From assembly GCA_028283745.1 (NCBI GenBank), contig JAPWJZ010000009.1, positions 1 through 64,000 of the forward strand: a stretch of 64,000 nucleotides of DNA. Reading direction: 5' to 3'. Positions 9,082 through 27,032 of this stretch are shown piece after piece. The DNA is from Micavibrio sp. (GTDB lineage: Bacteria; Pseudomonadota; Alphaproteobacteria; Micavibrionales; UBA2020). A program made the position numbers and the translations under genes. A model generated the notes under the pieces. That model made no database searches, was not told the origin of the DNA, and worked only from the letters and a program-made list of their open reading frames with translations. The number at the start of each line of letters is the position of its first letter. The stretch's first letter is position 1.

Positions 9082-9375
9082 GATCGTTACTTTGCTTCTC
9101 CAAAAGACATATCCGGGTGGAATATATCGGCTATCAAGGGGCGCGGCGTTCCCGGCAGGCAGCTCCCTTTATCAGAGATCAACATGATTCCAATATTCCA
9201 TACGGCAAGACGTTCCTCCAGAAATCTATTTTTGTATGAAACGCGCAGGATTCGGAAAGCAGGGCAAAATCAATCCCTTGGCCATAAAAAAATCCCCCGT
9301 GATCGCCTTGCGGCATATCACGGGGGAGATTTTTTAGCGGTCGTCAGGCAGCTGTATTAGCCACCTGGCAAGGGT
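9082..9375. other. Intergenic region between rpoC and the Q-rich gene
   Basis: About 294 bases. The rpoC-proximal part holds the rpoC terminator. The remainder should carry the promoter and leader of the Q-rich gene, but I see no clear promoter pair. A GGAG lies about 15 nt before that gene's ATG, further than usual. Confidence 0.45.
9284..9335 (-). terminator. rpoC terminator
   Basis: A perfect 11-bp stem (9293-9303 with 9317-9327) is flanked by A- and T-runs. On the minus strand the hairpin is followed by a seven-T run. It lies 48 bp downstream of the rpoC stop and closes the rplK-rpoC block. Confidence 0.85.
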
Positions 9376-13614
<4,239 letters not shown>

Positions 13615-13620
13615 CTACGA

Positions 13621-17841
<4,221 letters not shown>

Positions 17842-18216
17842 TGTTGAGAACTTTCCTGTAAACCAATGAATGTAGGATGCGGGGCGTCAATGCCCCCACG
17901 ATCAAGTACCGAAGGACGAGGTCGGAGCCCACCACATGACTTCCGAGGTCCTGAAAAGAAAGAGTGCCGTATTCTGTTAGTGCCGTCGCTTTAAAGTAAT
18001 TTGTCTGGCCGCTTTGTTGTCTGCGTCCAAGTCCCCTCACCCGTCTTGTTCGTGAGGCCACTTCGAGGCAGAAACGATTTTAGTTTTGGTGCGTTAGTCC
18101 GGTTAGAGGAAGTTCGGCGCAAGCGCCCGGGCCTTTACAGCAGAAGTGGCGGCGGGAAAAAATCCCGCCGCCTCATCTTCATGCGGTGTAGTTGACCGAT
18201 GCAATCACAGCAGTGA
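17842..18216 (-). promoter_or_regulatory. rplL-rpoB intergenic region
   Basis: 375 bases without a gene, lying within the rplKAJL-rpoBC transcript. The rplL-proximal end carries a strong hairpin (listed separately). In E. coli the equivalent gap holds an attenuator and an RNase III site, and a similar balance between ribosomal proteins and polymerase is plausible here. No independent promoter is obvious. Confidence 0.5.
18148..18172 (-). promoter_or_regulatory. Hairpin after rplL (possible attenuator or processing site)
   Basis: A perfect 10-bp stem (GGCGGCGGGA/TCCCGCCGCC) has a 5-nt A-rich loop. On the minus strand the sequence after the stem is not T-rich, so it should not terminate fully. 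It is located 45 bp after the rplL stop. Confidence 0.55.
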
Positions 18217-18582
<366 letters not shown>

Positions 18583-18641
18583 TTTTAGTACTCCTAATGT
18601 TATGTAGTTCTGTTTGTTTGTTTAACCAGAGGCGGTCAGTC

Positions 18642-19151
18642 TTAACCCTTTTCGGAGTAAGCGCTGATAACACGGGCGATCTGCGAAGCCGGGGCTTTCG
18701 ACAGCACTGCGAGGCGTTGCGCGGGGGTCTGGATAAGACCGACGAGCGAGCCGCGGAGAGCGTCCAGCGACGGGAGTTTCGACAGAGCTTCAATAGCCGC
18801 TTTATCGAGGACTTTGTCACCGAGTGCGCCGCCAACAATGACGAGTTTGTCATTGTTTTTAGCGAACAGGGCAGCCACTTTCGCGGCAGCGACGGGGTCC
18901 TTCGACGTTGCAATTGCAACGGGGCCTTTCAGCATATGGCCGATGCCTTCAAAACGCGTACCTTTGAGGGCCCGGATGACGAGCCTGTTCTTGGATACTT
19001 TAAAGTCTACGCCTTCATTGCGCATTTTGACGCGAAGTTCGGAAACCTGGGCAGCCGTCAAACCCGTATTCTGGGTTACGACGATCGCTTCGGTACCGCC
19101 AAGCGACTCTTGCAAGTCAGAAACGCGGACTTCTTTTGTTGCACGATCCAC
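18642..19151 (-). CDS. rplJ: 50S ribosomal protein L10
   Basis: Stalk base protein that binds L7/L12 dimers and 23S rRNA, 169 residues. Translation appears to begin at GTG (19151), with a GGAG about 10 nt upstream. The resulting N-terminus MDRATKEVRVSDLQ and the C-terminal L12-binding helix fit the family. L10, with L12, usually represses its own mRNA through the leader immediately upstream, which is recognisable here. Confidence 0.97.
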   Translation of the reverse strand: MDRATKEVRVSDLQESLGGTEAIVVTQNTGLTAAQVSELRVKMRNEGVDFKVSKNRLVIRALKGTRFEGIGHMLKGPVAIATSKDPVAAAKVAALFAKNNDKLVIVGGALGDKVLDKAAIEALSKLPSLDALRGSLVGLIQTPAQRLAVLSKAPASQIARVISAYSEKG

Positions 19152-19452
19152 GGGGATATTCTCCGTTCGTTAGTATGGCGCGCTTGACCTTTTGAGGGGT
19201 GCAAACGAAGCCGGGTTGCACGAAGAACCTTAAAACCGGGTAGTTTCGGGTTTAAAGCTCCACCTGTAGTTCCCGTCCCGAAGCGTCAAGCCATAACGAT
19301 AGTACCGTTAAAACTTTTCTTCCTCGTCTGTACGGGCTCCCTTTCGGGGATTTAATCGAAGGCCCTGGATAGTCGTCCTTCGTACCAGTAGTCTCGGACA
19401 GGGGATTTCGAAGAAGGCGGCCCCTGTTGGAGCCGCCTGCCTCAAAATTTGG
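19152..19452 (-). promoter_or_regulatory. rplJ leader, L10-type autoregulatory region
   Basis: A 301-bp gap between rplA and rplJ, far longer than other gaps in the operon. On the minus strand it contains CCGAGACTACTGGTACG and further short helices (TCCCC-GAA-AGGGA near 19340) similar to the kink-turn-containing L10 leader known in many bacteria. A covariance-model search with the L10 leader family would settle the call. Confidence 0.6.
19415..19438 (-). terminator. Hairpin after rplA (possible partial terminator)
   Basis: A stem AGGCGGC/GCCGCCT with a 10-nt loop begins 15 bp after the rplA stop. On the minus strand it is followed by TCTTCG, so termination is likely to be partial. Confidence 0.45.
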
Positions 19453-20187
19453 TTACGCGGCCTTTGCGAGGCTCGACAGGTCCAGCTTCACGCCGGGGCC
19501 CATCGTCGAAGAAAGGCTTGCTTTACGCAGGTAGTTGCCCTTCATCGTCTGCGGTTTTGCTTTCAGCACTGCATCGACAAGTGCGCGCACGTTTTCGACG
19601 AGTTTCTTTTCGTCGAAGGAAGCTTTGCCCACGCCAACGTGGACGATGCCTTCTTTTTGCGCGCGGAATTCAACGGAGCCGCCTTTGGCCGCTTTAACAG
19701 CGCCCGCAACGTCCATGGAAACCGTGCCGAGCTTCGGGTTCGGCATCAGGCCTTTGGGGCCCAGTACCTGGCCGAGCTTACCGACAACGCCCATCATGTC
19801 CGGGGTCGCGATGCAGCGCTCGAAGTTGATTTCGCCTTTGGCAACGGCGGCGGCGAGGTCATCGTCACCAACGATGTCAGCGCCTGCTTTTCTCGCTTCT
19901 TCGGCTTTCGGGCCTTTGGCGAAAACGGCGACGCGGACGGTTTTACCCGTGCCGTTCGGCAGGAGAACCATGCCGCGGACGTTCTGGTCCGACTGCTTGG
20001 TGTCAATGCCGAGGTTCAGCGCGATTTCGATGGTTTCATCGAATTTCGCGGTGGCGTTTTTCTTGATGAAGCTCATTGCCTCTTCCAGGGTCCAGACCTT
20101 GTTGCGGTCCAGTTCCGTGCGCGTGGTGCGCAGGCGTTTCACGTAGAGCTGTTTTTCGCCTTTAGCGGCGTCTTTTTTCTTAGCCAT
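19453..20187 (-). CDS. rplA: 50S ribosomal protein L1
   Basis: Forms the L1 stalk that guides deacylated tRNA out of the E site. It is 244 residues, slightly longer than the E. coli protein because of an N-terminal Lys-rich extension ([13 protein letters not shown]). The signature [18 protein letters not shown] is intact. It lies five bases after rplK. L1 is the usual translational repressor of the rplK-rplA pair. Confidence 0.98.
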   Translation of the reverse strand: MAKKKDAAKGEKQLYVKRLRTTRTELDRNKVWTLEEAMSFIKKNATAKFDETIEIALNLGIDTKQSDQNVRGMVLLPNGTGKTVRVAVFAKGPKAEEARKAGADIVGDDDLAAAVAKGEINFERCIATPDMMGVVGKLGQVLGPKGLMPNPKLGTVSMDVAGAVKAAKGGSVEFRAQKEGIVHVGVGKASFDEKKLVENVRALVDAVLKAKPQTMKGNYLRKASLSSTMGPGVKLDLSSLAKAA

Positions 20188-20192
20188 TGTAA

Positions 20193-20624
20193 TCAGCCCT
20201 CCACGACTTCGATGCCCATCGAACGTGCAGTGCCGGCGATGGATTTCGCGGCGCTGTCAACGTTAGCGGCGTTCATGTCTTTCAGTTTCGCAGCGGCGAT
20301 CTCGCGGACTTGCGCCATCGTGACCTTGCCGATTTTTTCTTTGCCGGTCGCGCCCGAACCTTTGTCCACTTTCGCGGCCTTGATCAGGTAGTACGACGCC
20401 GGCGGCGTTTTCATGACGAAGCTGAAGGAACGGTCTGCGTAAACGGTGATAACGCAAGGGATCGGCATGCCGGGTTCCTTGTCTTGCGTCTGCGCGTTAA
20501 AGCCTTTGCAGAATTCCATGATGTTGACGCCGGCCTGGCCGAGAGCGGGACCGATAGGCGGCGACGGGTTGGCCTTGCCGGCCGGAACAACGAGCTTGAT
20601 ATAGCCCGTAATCTTTTTTGCCAT
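20193..20624 (-). CDS. rplK: 50S ribosomal protein L11
   Basis: Part of the GTPase-associated centre and needed for RelA activation. At 143 residues it has an N-terminal domain with the proline-rich [17 protein letters not shown] and a C-terminal rRNA-binding domain. An AAGGAG Shine-Dalgarno is present. It is the first gene of the rplKAJL-rpoBC block, with a promoter upstream. In most relatives it directly follows nusG, but here two unrelated genes intervene. Confidence 0.98.
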   Translation of the reverse strand: MAKKITGYIKLVVPAGKANPSPPIGPALGQAGVNIMEFCKGFNAQTQDKEPGMPIPCVITVYADRSFSFVMKTPPASYYLIKAAKVDKGSGATGKEKIGKVTMAQVREIAAAKLKDMNAANVDSAAKSIAGTARSMGIEVVEG

Positions 20625-21048
20625 TGTAATCTCCTTGGATTGAAAGAGTTTGTGGTGCGGCCCCGACTGGACTTAGCAGGAAGGCCTCCCACAGCGTTGC
20701 ACGATGTTTCCTTTGGCAAAGAATCATCGGCTGCGCAAATATATAGCTATTTCGCTGCGATGCAAGAAAAAAGCAGGCGTTTTGGGCGGCTCGGGCGGGT
20801 TTCTTATGGTTTTAGTCTTTTTTCATAGAGAACCCTTTGAGCGCGCGTTCTGGAAAATGTAAACCCTTGTTTACCCCAGCTGGGGGAGAAACGTATATAG
20901 TCCGGCTTCGCATAAATAACAAGTTTCTGCAAAAAGCGGCCGCACCAAGCCCCGCAAATAAAATATAAAACAATATCAATACATTAGATAATTTTGGCTG
21001 CCATTTTCCCGCCCACCCACAAAACTCACCATTTTTCCACGATTATGC
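20625..21048. other. Divergent region between rplK and the metallopeptidase-like gene
   Basis: About 424 bases. It contains the rplK leader (about 20640-20737), the rplK promoter at 20738-20765, and AT-rich DNA leading to the plus-strand promoter at 21049. In the rplK leader, a minus-strand segment with GTGGGAGG followed by GTCCAG could be an L1-type mRNA site, but I cannot confirm the fold. Confidence 0.45.
20738..20765 (-). promoter_or_regulatory. Probable promoter for rplKAJL-rpoBC
   Basis: On the minus strand a TTGCAT -35 (20760-20765) and a TATATT -10 (20738-20743) are spaced by 16 bp. The predicted start near 20730 leaves about a 105-nt leader before rplK. A promoter is needed here since rplK no longer follows nusG. 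Confidence 0.6.
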
Positions 21049-21054
21049 TATAAT
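21049..21054 (+). promoter_or_regulatory. Consensus -10 element upstream of the metallopeptidase-like gene
   Basis: TATAAT at 21049-21054 matches the -10 consensus exactly. No good -35 lies 16-18 bp upstream. Transcription would start near 21061, which argues against the in-frame TTG at 21061 and for the ATG at 21094 as start codon. Confidence 0.45.
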
Positions 21055-21093
21055 GTTATCTTGAGCAATAACAATGCGATACAAGCGGGCAGC

Positions 21094-22140
21094 ATGACGA
21101 CCGAGGCCACCGCCACAAAAACGACGGGCCTGCGCTTTGATTTCAACAAAGCGGTCGAAGACGCACGCCGCGATTTCCCGGAAGAAACCAAAAACGTCAC
21201 CTTCATCGACCTTGATGCGCCGACCGCCGCCGCCTCCATGAGCGCGTTTTTTGACAGCCTCACCCCCGCCCAGCAGGAAGTCGTTGAATCAAACCGCCGC
21301 TATGACGTGGACTTCATGACGCCGGAGCAAGCCCCCTCCGTCTGGTTCGCCGGCGATGGCCGCAGCCTTTTCACCGCCTACGGGTCGCGCACCACGCTGG
21401 CCGAGAATGAAAAGATTTTTTATCCAGAAGAAAATATGGATAAACAGAACTACTTCACCTTCCAGCACGAACTGGGGCATATCGTCGTCAAGGACGGCAA
21501 CCGGCCCAACAATCGGTCCGAGCATGGGTCGGATACGTTTGCGCTGCTGCGCGGCTTCAAATCCGGCTTCTTCAACAAGCTGGATGCGCTTAAAATCAGC
21601 CTCGGGCGCGATACGCTGGCCTGGTACAACGCGGATGTGACGCATATCAGCTCCATGTCGCTCGATGCGCTTGTCATCAACCCCAAACAAATCGATTTCA
21701 TTTCGCTGACGCCCCAGGAAACCGCGAAGATTGCGGCAACCCATGCAGATACATTTTCGCTGAATGCCGATATGGGTTCCTACCTGCGGCTGCAGCGCGC
21801 CCTGGATGTGCCGTTTTATTCGGCGGCGGATGCGCGCATTGACAGGCTCAATAATCTTGGCGGCATCGCCATGTCTGCGGACAAAGATTCCCACGCCTTC
21901 TACTTCGCCGCCCGCGTACTGAAAACCGCGTTCGAGCAAAAGCAGCAGGGCAATCCCGCGCTTGAGAATGTCGAATTCTCGGGCGAAGGCTGGCAGCAGG
22001 TATGGGACGCGATAGAGAAAAAAACCAAGGGCCGCGACCTTGGCGCCACCAAAGCCGCCCAGAACCCTGATATCGCCCCCGCCGAAAAGCAGGGCTTCTT
22101 CAGCAAGCTGCGCACGCGCATTACGCCGCTGAAGATTTAA
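21094..22140 (+). CDS. Putative zinc metallopeptidase (HELGH), uncharacterised
   Basis: I do not recognise this 348-residue protein as a named family. It contains HELGH at about residues 125-129 (FTFQHELGHIVV). About 14 residues later comes SEHGSDTFALL, which could supply a third zinc ligand in the manner of the E-x-x-x-D-x-x-A helices of gluzincin-like peptidases. No signal peptide or membrane segment is visible, so it should be cytoplasmic. An in-frame TTG at 21061 is possible, but the -10 element ends just before it. The gene runs against its ribosomal neighbours and converges with the TerC-like gene. Function and substrate are unknown. Confidence 0.65.
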   Translation: MTTEATATKTTGLRFDFNKAVEDARRDFPEETKNVTFIDLDAPTAAASMSAFFDSLTPAQQEVVESNRRYDVDFMTPEQAPSVWFAGDGRSLFTAYGSRTTLAENEKIFYPEENMDKQNYFTFQHELGHIVVKDGNRPNNRSEHGSDTFALLRGFKSGFFNKLDALKISLGRDTLAWYNADVTHISSMSLDALVINPKQIDFISLTPQETAKIAATHADTFSLNADMGSYLRLQRALDVPFYSAADARIDRLNNLGGIAMSADKDSHAFYFAARVLKTAFEQKQQGNPALENVEFSGEGWQQVWDAIEKKTKGRDLGATKAAQNPDIAPAEKQGFFSKLRTRITPLKI

Positions 22141-22158
22141 ACTGAAAATATAATATTT

Positions 22159-23721
22159 TTACGGAGCAGAAAGCCGCGTCATGCGCACTTGCGAGATGCG
22201 GCGGCCTTCCATTTGGCGGACGTCGATTGTCCAGCCGTGCCAGTCGAGCTTGTCGCCGATGGCGGGGATGCGGCCAAGCTCGTGCAGCACAAGGCCGGCG
22301 AGCGTGCCGAAGCGGCCGTCGGGGTCGTAATCAATCGTCAGGCGGTCGCGCAGTTCATAGATGGAAATGCCGGCGTCGATGGTGAGCGAACCGTCGGCGT
22401 TTTCGCGCAATAAACTGCTGTAAGGTTCGTGACGTTCGGGGAATTCGCCGGAAATCGCTTCCAGCACGTCAAGATGCGTGACGATACCGTCAAGCCCGCC
22501 CGCTTCATCGTTGATGACCGCCATGGGCGCCGGGTATTTTTTAAAGATGTCGAGCAGCGCCATGACGTTCAATGTGTGCTGCACAAACAGCGGCTCCATG
22601 AGCAACCGCTGCGGCACCGGGCGCGGGCCGCCGTCCATGCACTCGATCAGGTATTCATCCTTGCGCAGGATGCCGAGGACGTGGTCAAGGTCGCCATCCA
22701 CCACCAGAATATGCGAGCGGTCAAAGCCGCGAATTTCGTTGAAAATATTTTCGGGCGCGTCGTGAATATCGACATACTCAATATCCTGCCGCGGCGTCAT
22801 GATGGTATGCACCGGGCGTTCCGACAGGTTTAAAACCCCGCGCAAAAGGTATTTTTCCGCGTTCGAGAGGCCGCTCGCTTTCGCGCCTTCCTGCATGACG
22901 ACGCCCATTTCATGCGCGTCCGCGCCGCCTTCCCCCGCCTGCTTCGCGCCGAGCAGGCGCAAGATGGCATCCGCGGTGCGCTGGCGCACATGTTCATCCG
23001 CTTTCACGCGGCGCTTCAGTTTCGCGCGCGCGAACTGGTTGAAAAATTCGATGAGCAGGGAGAAGCCGATGGCGGCGTAAAGGTATCCCTTCGGAATATA
23101 AATGCCGAAACCTTCGGCAACCAGACTGAAGCCGACCATGAGCAGGAAGCCAAGGCAGAGCATGACGACGGTCGGGTGCTTCTGCACAAAATCGGTGAGC
23201 GGTTTCGACACCGCCGTCATGAGCAGGATGGCGATGATAACCGCCAAAATCATCACCTGCAATTCATCCACCATGCCGACGGCGGTGATCACGGCATCCA
23301 GCGAAAAGACGGCATCCAGCACCACAATCTGCGCCACCACCATCCAGAACTGCGCCTTATAACCGGAATTGGCGGCGTGCTCCCCGCGGCCTTCAAGCCT
23401 TGCATGAATTTCAAGCGTTGCCTTCATGAGCAAAAAGCCGCCGCCGATGAGCAGGATGATTTCCCGCCACGACAGTTCATGCCCGGCAATATCCGCAATG
23501 GGTTTGGTAAGGCCCGAGAGCCATGAAATGCCGCTGAGCAGCACGACGCGCATGACGAGCGCCAGCAGCAGGCCCGTGCGCGCGGCAATGGCTCTACGGG
23601 CGCTCGGGAGTTTTTGCGCAAGGATGGCGATGAAGACGAGGTTGTCGATGCCGAGGATGATTTCAAGCAGAACAAGCGTGACGAGCCCTGCCCAGGCCGT
23701 CGGATCCGCGATCCATTCCAT
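22159..23721 (-). CDS. TerC-family membrane protein with CBS pair and CorC/HlyC domain
   Basis: A 520-residue inner-membrane protein of the E. coli YoaE/YegH type. An N-terminal TerC domain (about 1-235) has at least six hydrophobic helices and acidic intramembrane motifs ([18 protein letters not shown]). It is followed by a CBS-domain pair (about 300-430) starting [14 protein letters not shown] and a C-terminal transporter-associated CorC/HlyC domain (about 435-520). TerC proteins are linked to metal ion homeostasis, notably manganese and tellurite, but the transported ion cannot be assigned from sequence. It sits 18 bp downstream of nusG on the same strand and may be transcribed from the secE-nusG promoter. 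Confidence 0.88.
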   Translation of the reverse strand: MEWIADPTAWAGLVTLVLLEIILGIDNLVFIAILAQKLPSARRAIAARTGLLLALVMRVVLLSGISWLSGLTKPIADIAGHELSWREIILLIGGGFLLMKATLEIHARLEGRGEHAANSGYKAQFWMVVAQIVVLDAVFSLDAVITAVGMVDELQVMILAVIIAILLMTAVSKPLTDFVQKHPTVVMLCLGFLLMVGFSLVAEGFGIYIPKGYLYAAIGFSLLIEFFNQFARAKLKRRVKADEHVRQRTADAILRLLGAKQAGEGGADAHEMGVVMQEGAKASGLSNAEKYLLRGVLNLSERPVHTIMTPRQDIEYVDIHDAPENIFNEIRGFDRSHILVVDGDLDHVLGILRKDEYLIECMDGGPRPVPQRLLMEPLFVQHTLNVMALLDIFKKYPAPMAVINDEAGGLDGIVTHLDVLEAISGEFPERHEPYSSLLRENADGSLTIDAGISIYELRDRLTIDYDPDGRFGTLAGLVLHELGRIPAIGDKLDWHGWTIDVRQMEGRRISQVRMTRLSAP

Positions 23722-23739
23722 CGGGGTTACCTAAAGTTA

Positions 23740-24273
23740 TTAAACTTTTTCGACCTGGCTGAAATCCAGCTCGACCGGGGTAGAACGGCCGAAGATGGAC
23801 ACGAGAACCTTGAGGCGGCTCTTCGGTTCGTCGATTTCCTCGACAACGCCGTTGAAGGAGTTGAAGGGGCCGTCGCAGACCTTGACCTGCTCGCCGATTT
23901 CGTAGCTGACGGAGGGACGCGGACGTTCCGCACCCTCGACAACCTGCTTCAGGAGGCGCTGCGCCTCCCCTTCGGTGATCGGCTGCGGCTTGGTGCCGTT
24001 CGCGCCGAGGAAGCCGGTGACTTTCGGCGTGTTCTTGACCAGGTGCCACGCGTCGTCGTTCATTTCCATTTTCACAAGGACGTAGCCGGGGAAGAATTTG
24101 CGCTCTGCGTTGACCTTCTGGCCGCGGCGCACTTCCATGACTTCTTCGGTCGGAACCATGACTTCCTCGATGAACTGGTCGAGGCCGCGTTTTGCCGCCG
24201 TCTCGAGGATCGAGGAGGCTACTTTCTTTTCAAAACCGGAGTAAACGTGCAGGACGTACCAGCGCTTTGCCAT
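23740..24273 (-). CDS. nusG: Transcription termination/antitermination factor NusG
   Basis: Universal transcription factor that binds the RNA polymerase clamp and couples to Rho or ribosomal S10. The 177 residues include the NGN domain starting [16 protein letters not shown], with [10 protein letters not shown], and a C-terminal KOW domain with [16 protein letters not shown]. It lies 27 bp after secE. The next gene downstream is a TerC-family gene instead of the usual rplK. Confidence 0.98.
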   Translation of the reverse strand: MAKRWYVLHVYSGFEKKVASSILETAAKRGLDQFIEEVMVPTEEVMEVRRGQKVNAERKFFPGYVLVKMEMNDDAWHLVKNTPKVTGFLGANGTKPQPITEGEAQRLLKQVVEGAERPRPSVSYEIGEQVKVCDGPFNSFNGVVEEIDEPKSRLKVLVSIFGRSTPVELDFSQVEKV

Positions 24274-24300
24274 GATGTGTAATTCTTTGCTTCTTGTTTA

Positions 24301-24510
24301 TTATTTCTGGGTAGCGGTTGCGCCGATGCTGAGGATCGCCTCAACGCCGTGCGAAATGAAAAAGTCCGCGATGAGCAGGATGATCGCCATGATAAAGACG
24401 ACGATGAACACGACGATGGTCGTGGTCACGACTTCCTTGCGGGTCGGCCAGGTGACTTTCTTTGTCTCCTGCCGGACTTCTTGTGCGAATTCGACCAGGT
24501 TATTGGACAT
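24301..24510 (-). CDS. secE: Protein translocase subunit SecE
   Basis: Small essential subunit of the SecYEG translocon. The 69-residue, single-span form typical of Alphaproteobacteria has an amphipathic N-terminal helix (FAQEVRQETKKVTWPTRKEV) followed by a hydrophobic helix at about residues 30-50. It lies between tRNA-Trp and nusG, the common bacterial order. Confidence 0.96.
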   Translation of the reverse strand: MSNNLVEFAQEVRQETKKVTWPTRKEVVTTTIVVFIVVFIMAIILLIADFFISHGVEAILSIGATATQK

Positions 24511-24568
24511 TTTTCGTTTCTTGCCTGTTTAATGTTTCCAGCACAGCCCCGTAACGTCACGGGACGGC

Positions 24569-24644
24569 TGGCAGGAGCGGAGGGACTCGAACCCCCAACC
24601 CTCGGTTTTGGAGACCGATGCTCTACCAATTGAGCCACGCTCCT
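24569..24644 (-). tRNA. tRNA-Trp (anticodon CCA)
   Basis: On the minus strand the 7-bp acceptor stem AGGAGCG/CGCTCCT, D arm GCTC/GAGC, anticodon loop CTCCAAA with CCA anticodon, and T loop TTCGAGT fold as a complete cloverleaf. The discriminator base is G, as in bacterial tRNA-Trp, and the 3' CCA is encoded. It lies just upstream of secE and probably shares its transcript. Confidence 0.97.
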
Positions 24645-24728
24645 AGCGCCGTCTTTCCCCTGAGACCCCTCGTTTCCGGAAGGCCGGATTTACGAGTTTA
24701 ATGATTTCGGGAGAATAACGATGACAGT

Positions 24729-24756
24729 TATATATCCGAGTTTTTCCGCAAATCAA
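24729..24756 (-). promoter_or_regulatory. Probable promoter for tRNA-Trp-secE-nusG
   Basis: On the minus strand a TTGATT -35 (24751-24756) and a TATATA -10 (24729-24734) are 16 bp apart, with the tRNA starting about 75 bp downstream. No other candidate between the preceding gene and the tRNA is as good. Confidence 0.5.
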
Positions 24757-24782
24757 AGTGAAAAATGCGCCAGATAAACAAC

Positions 24783-24805
24783 GGGGGCCGGATGCTTTCG
24801 CCCCC
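24783..24805 (-). terminator. Possible terminator of the DUF4919-like gene
   Basis: A GGGGGC/GCCCCC stem with an 11-nt loop lies 60 bp after the stop. On the minus strand the tail GTTGTTTAT is only moderately T-rich. Confidence 0.4.
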
Positions 24806-24864
24806 TGCCCCCGCTATCTATATCAAATATTTGGAAATTAAGGTTAAATCCCGTTGCGTTTGGC

Positions 24865-25542
24865 TTAGTTGCCGCTGCGCTTGCCGGCGCCGCTGCGCAG
24901 GATATCATCGACGTTGAAGAAGACTTCTTCCTTCTTGTCCTTGTCGCGGGGGTCACCGTAAACCTGCACATCCCAGAAATGGCCGTCCTTCTGGCGGAAG
25001 TCCTGGCCGATGGGCTGCAAGCGCTTGATTTTCATGACCATCTGCTCTTCGGCGGGGTCAATGACATGATAGGCAGTTTCGGGCGTTTTGCCGTCGCCGG
25101 TCGTCATAATGGCCGACATCACGTTTTTGAAGGAATCATACTGTTCCTTCAGATTGATATGCGGCACGTTGTTTTTCTCGCCAAGGTCAATGGCCTGCAG
25201 GTGGGAGCGGTAATGGGCGTAATGGCGCGTCTGCATTTCATCGTACGATTTTTGCAATTCGGTCGAGGTCGGGTTTGCGACCATTTGCTGGCCAATGCGC
25301 TGCAGGCCGTACCAGATTGCCTGCGCGCCGCCGTAGGGGTCGTAGAACGAGGTCTGGATATACAGCGCGCGCAAGGTTGCCCATTCGGAGGCCATGGCGG
25401 GGTTTGCCCGCACCTTGGCCACCTGCGCCAGATATTCCTGATCCTTGAATTCGGCACGGGCGGGGGCGCTGACGAAAAGCGATGCCACCACAAACGCCAC
25501 GGCGGCGCAGGAAGTGAAAGACAAGATGGGGAAGAGCTTCAA
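24865..25542 (-). CDS. Exported DUF4919-like protein
   Basis: A 225-residue protein with a signal peptide ending near residue 30 (SAPARA-EF), so it is probably periplasmic. The core contains FYDPYGG and later GDGKTPETAYHVI plus EVFFNVDDIL, a pattern I associate with the DUF4919 family. That assignment is from memory and not certain. No catalytic motif is apparent and the function is unknown. It is a single gene with tRNA-Trp downstream. Confidence 0.65.
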   Translation of the reverse strand: MKLFPILSFTSCAAVAFVVASLFVSAPARAEFKDQEYLAQVAKVRANPAMASEWATLRALYIQTSFYDPYGGAQAIWYGLQRIGQQMVANPTSTELQKSYDEMQTRHYAHYRSHLQAIDLGEKNNVPHINLKEQYDSFKNVMSAIMTTGDGKTPETAYHVIDPAEEQMVMKIKRLQPIGQDFRQKDGHFWDVQVYGDPRDKDKKEEVFFNVDDILRSGAGKRSGN

Positions 25543-25674
25543 GATTATCCTCGGGGAATAAAAGTTGTCCGGTATCCAGTCTTAACGATTTGCCGGCAAA
25601 AAGACAGGGGGCATTTTTTAAGCTCCATCCAAAAAATCGCTTGTCAAACAGTTACCTGTTTAAGTATCGGGACG

Positions 25675-26295
25675 TCACTTGTTTAAGTATTTGGCCTTTT
25701 GAAGTTGCCGGTCGTGCCAGCCGCCGAAAGCCAGCAGGCCGAAGATGGCGCCGAACAGTGCAGTTGCCATATCCTCCTGCGTATCCCAGACATCACCTTG
25801 GGTGCCAAGGAAGGCTTCGGCAGCCTCGCCCTTCAGCACGGCAGTCTGCCATTCCAGTAATTCGTAAAGTGCGCTGATGCCAAGGCACGACAGTACGATA
25901 ATGGCAAACAGCCACTTGCCCGCCTTCAGGGGCGAGGTGCGCAGCAGCAGCTCCCGCGCCAGCAACGCCGGCACCAGCCCCTGCATGAAATGCCCGAGGC
26001 GGTCGTAATGGTTGCGGCTGAAGTGGAAGTAATCCTTCGCCCAGTTACCCAGCGGCACTTCTGCGTAGGTATAATGCGCGCCCACCAGCAAAATCATCGC
26101 GTGGACCGTCAAAAGACAATAAATTAAACATGTTAGTGGAATTTTTTCACGTGAAACAATAAGTAACGGCAAGCCCGCGAAGATAGGAAAAGCCTCCATC
26201 CACCACGTGAAGCGGTCATGCGGATTTATAAATGACCAGACGGTCACCACCAGAAGTGCAACTAGAAGAAAAACCTTTAACTGCTTTTCTTTCAT
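25675..26295 (-). CDS. YjdF-like DUF2238 membrane protein
   Basis: A 206-residue inner-membrane protein with about six hydrophobic segments. It has the conserved loop FSRNHYDRLGHFMQGLVPAL and later LYELLEWQ and GDVWDTQEDM segments, which match the DUF2238 family (E. coli YjdF). Function is unknown. It begins three bases after the CYTH gene stop, so the two are probably translated from one mRNA. Confidence 0.85.
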   Translation of the reverse strand: MKEKQLKVFLLVALLVVTVWSFINPHDRFTWWMEAFPIFAGLPLLIVSREKIPLTCLIYCLLTVHAMILLVGAHYTYAEVPLGNWAKDYFHFSRNHYDRLGHFMQGLVPALLARELLLRTSPLKAGKWLFAIIVLSCLGISALYELLEWQTAVLKGEAAEAFLGTQGDVWDTQEDMATALFGAIFGLLAFGGWHDRQLQKAKYLNK

Positions 26296-26298
26296 GGA

Positions 26299-27003
26299 TT
26301 ATTTTTTAGATGGCGCTTTATAGCCGGGCGTTTTTTTGAACAGCAGGCTGCCCTGCTGCGCCTTCGACAGCGGCTGGATTTTGGCCGAGCGCGCCAGACG
26401 GAGGATTTTCTTTTGCACGGCTTCAATGGCAACGGGGTTGCCGTTTTTTACTTCAATCTCAATCTCTGCAAAGGGATAGTGCTTTCCGCTCACAGGAAGA
26501 ATAACCGCGCCCACATCAAAGGCGACCTCGACCGTGCCGCGCTTTTTGCCGCTGCCGATTTTCATGTCGAATGACCGGCGCTCAATACCCGCCGTAAAGA
26601 CATGGACGAACTTTTTGTTTTTAAATGACTTCACCATGGCCTGCGCTTCCGCGCCAATAAAGCGGCGCAGGTTGGGCATATGGCTCGGCAGCGGGTCTTT
26701 CAGTTCCTTGCGGAACAGCACGCCAGTGGTAAGCGGGGTAAACGGCAGGTCGTATTTCAGGGTCTGTTCATAGCTGCCCATCTTCCCCGCCTTGCCGGGT
26801 TTGTATTGCACGCGCAGCGATATGGAATGGCGGTACAGCAGCAGGTCGGGCGTATCGTAATAGGCACGCGGCATGTATTTATGCTCAACCGCATTGCGCA
26901 TGCGCGGCTTGCGGGTAAAGGCGGTAAAGACTTTTTCAAGGTCCTGCCGCGTCAGCTTGATCTTGAGCTCTTGCTCAACCTCGATACGTTTTTTGATTAG
27001 CAT
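26299..27003 (-). CDS. CYTH-domain protein (triphosphate tunnel phosphohydrolase-like)
   Basis: A 234-residue protein with the CYTH signature ExExK at E10-x-E12-x-K14 and the downstream YYDTPDLLLYRHSISLRVQ strand. It also has a late acidic EIEIEV strand, all typical of the tunnel-fold triphosphatases. Relatives hydrolyse inorganic triphosphate or thiamine triphosphate. There is no CHAD domain. It is flanked by a small unknown gene 29 bp upstream and the YjdF-like gene immediately downstream, in one probable operon. Confidence 0.8.
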   Translation of the reverse strand: MLIKKRIEVEQELKIKLTRQDLEKVFTAFTRKPRMRNAVEHKYMPRAYYDTPDLLLYRHSISLRVQYKPGKAGKMGSYEQTLKYDLPFTPLTTGVLFRKELKDPLPSHMPNLRRFIGAEAQAMVKSFKNKKFVHVFTAGIERRSFDMKIGSGKKRGTVEVAFDVGAVILPVSGKHYPFAEIEIEVKNGNPVAIEAVQKKILRLARSAKIQPLSKAQQGSLLFKKTPGYKAPSKK

Positions 27004-27032
27004 GATATGTTATGGAACTTCTTATGGCTGAG

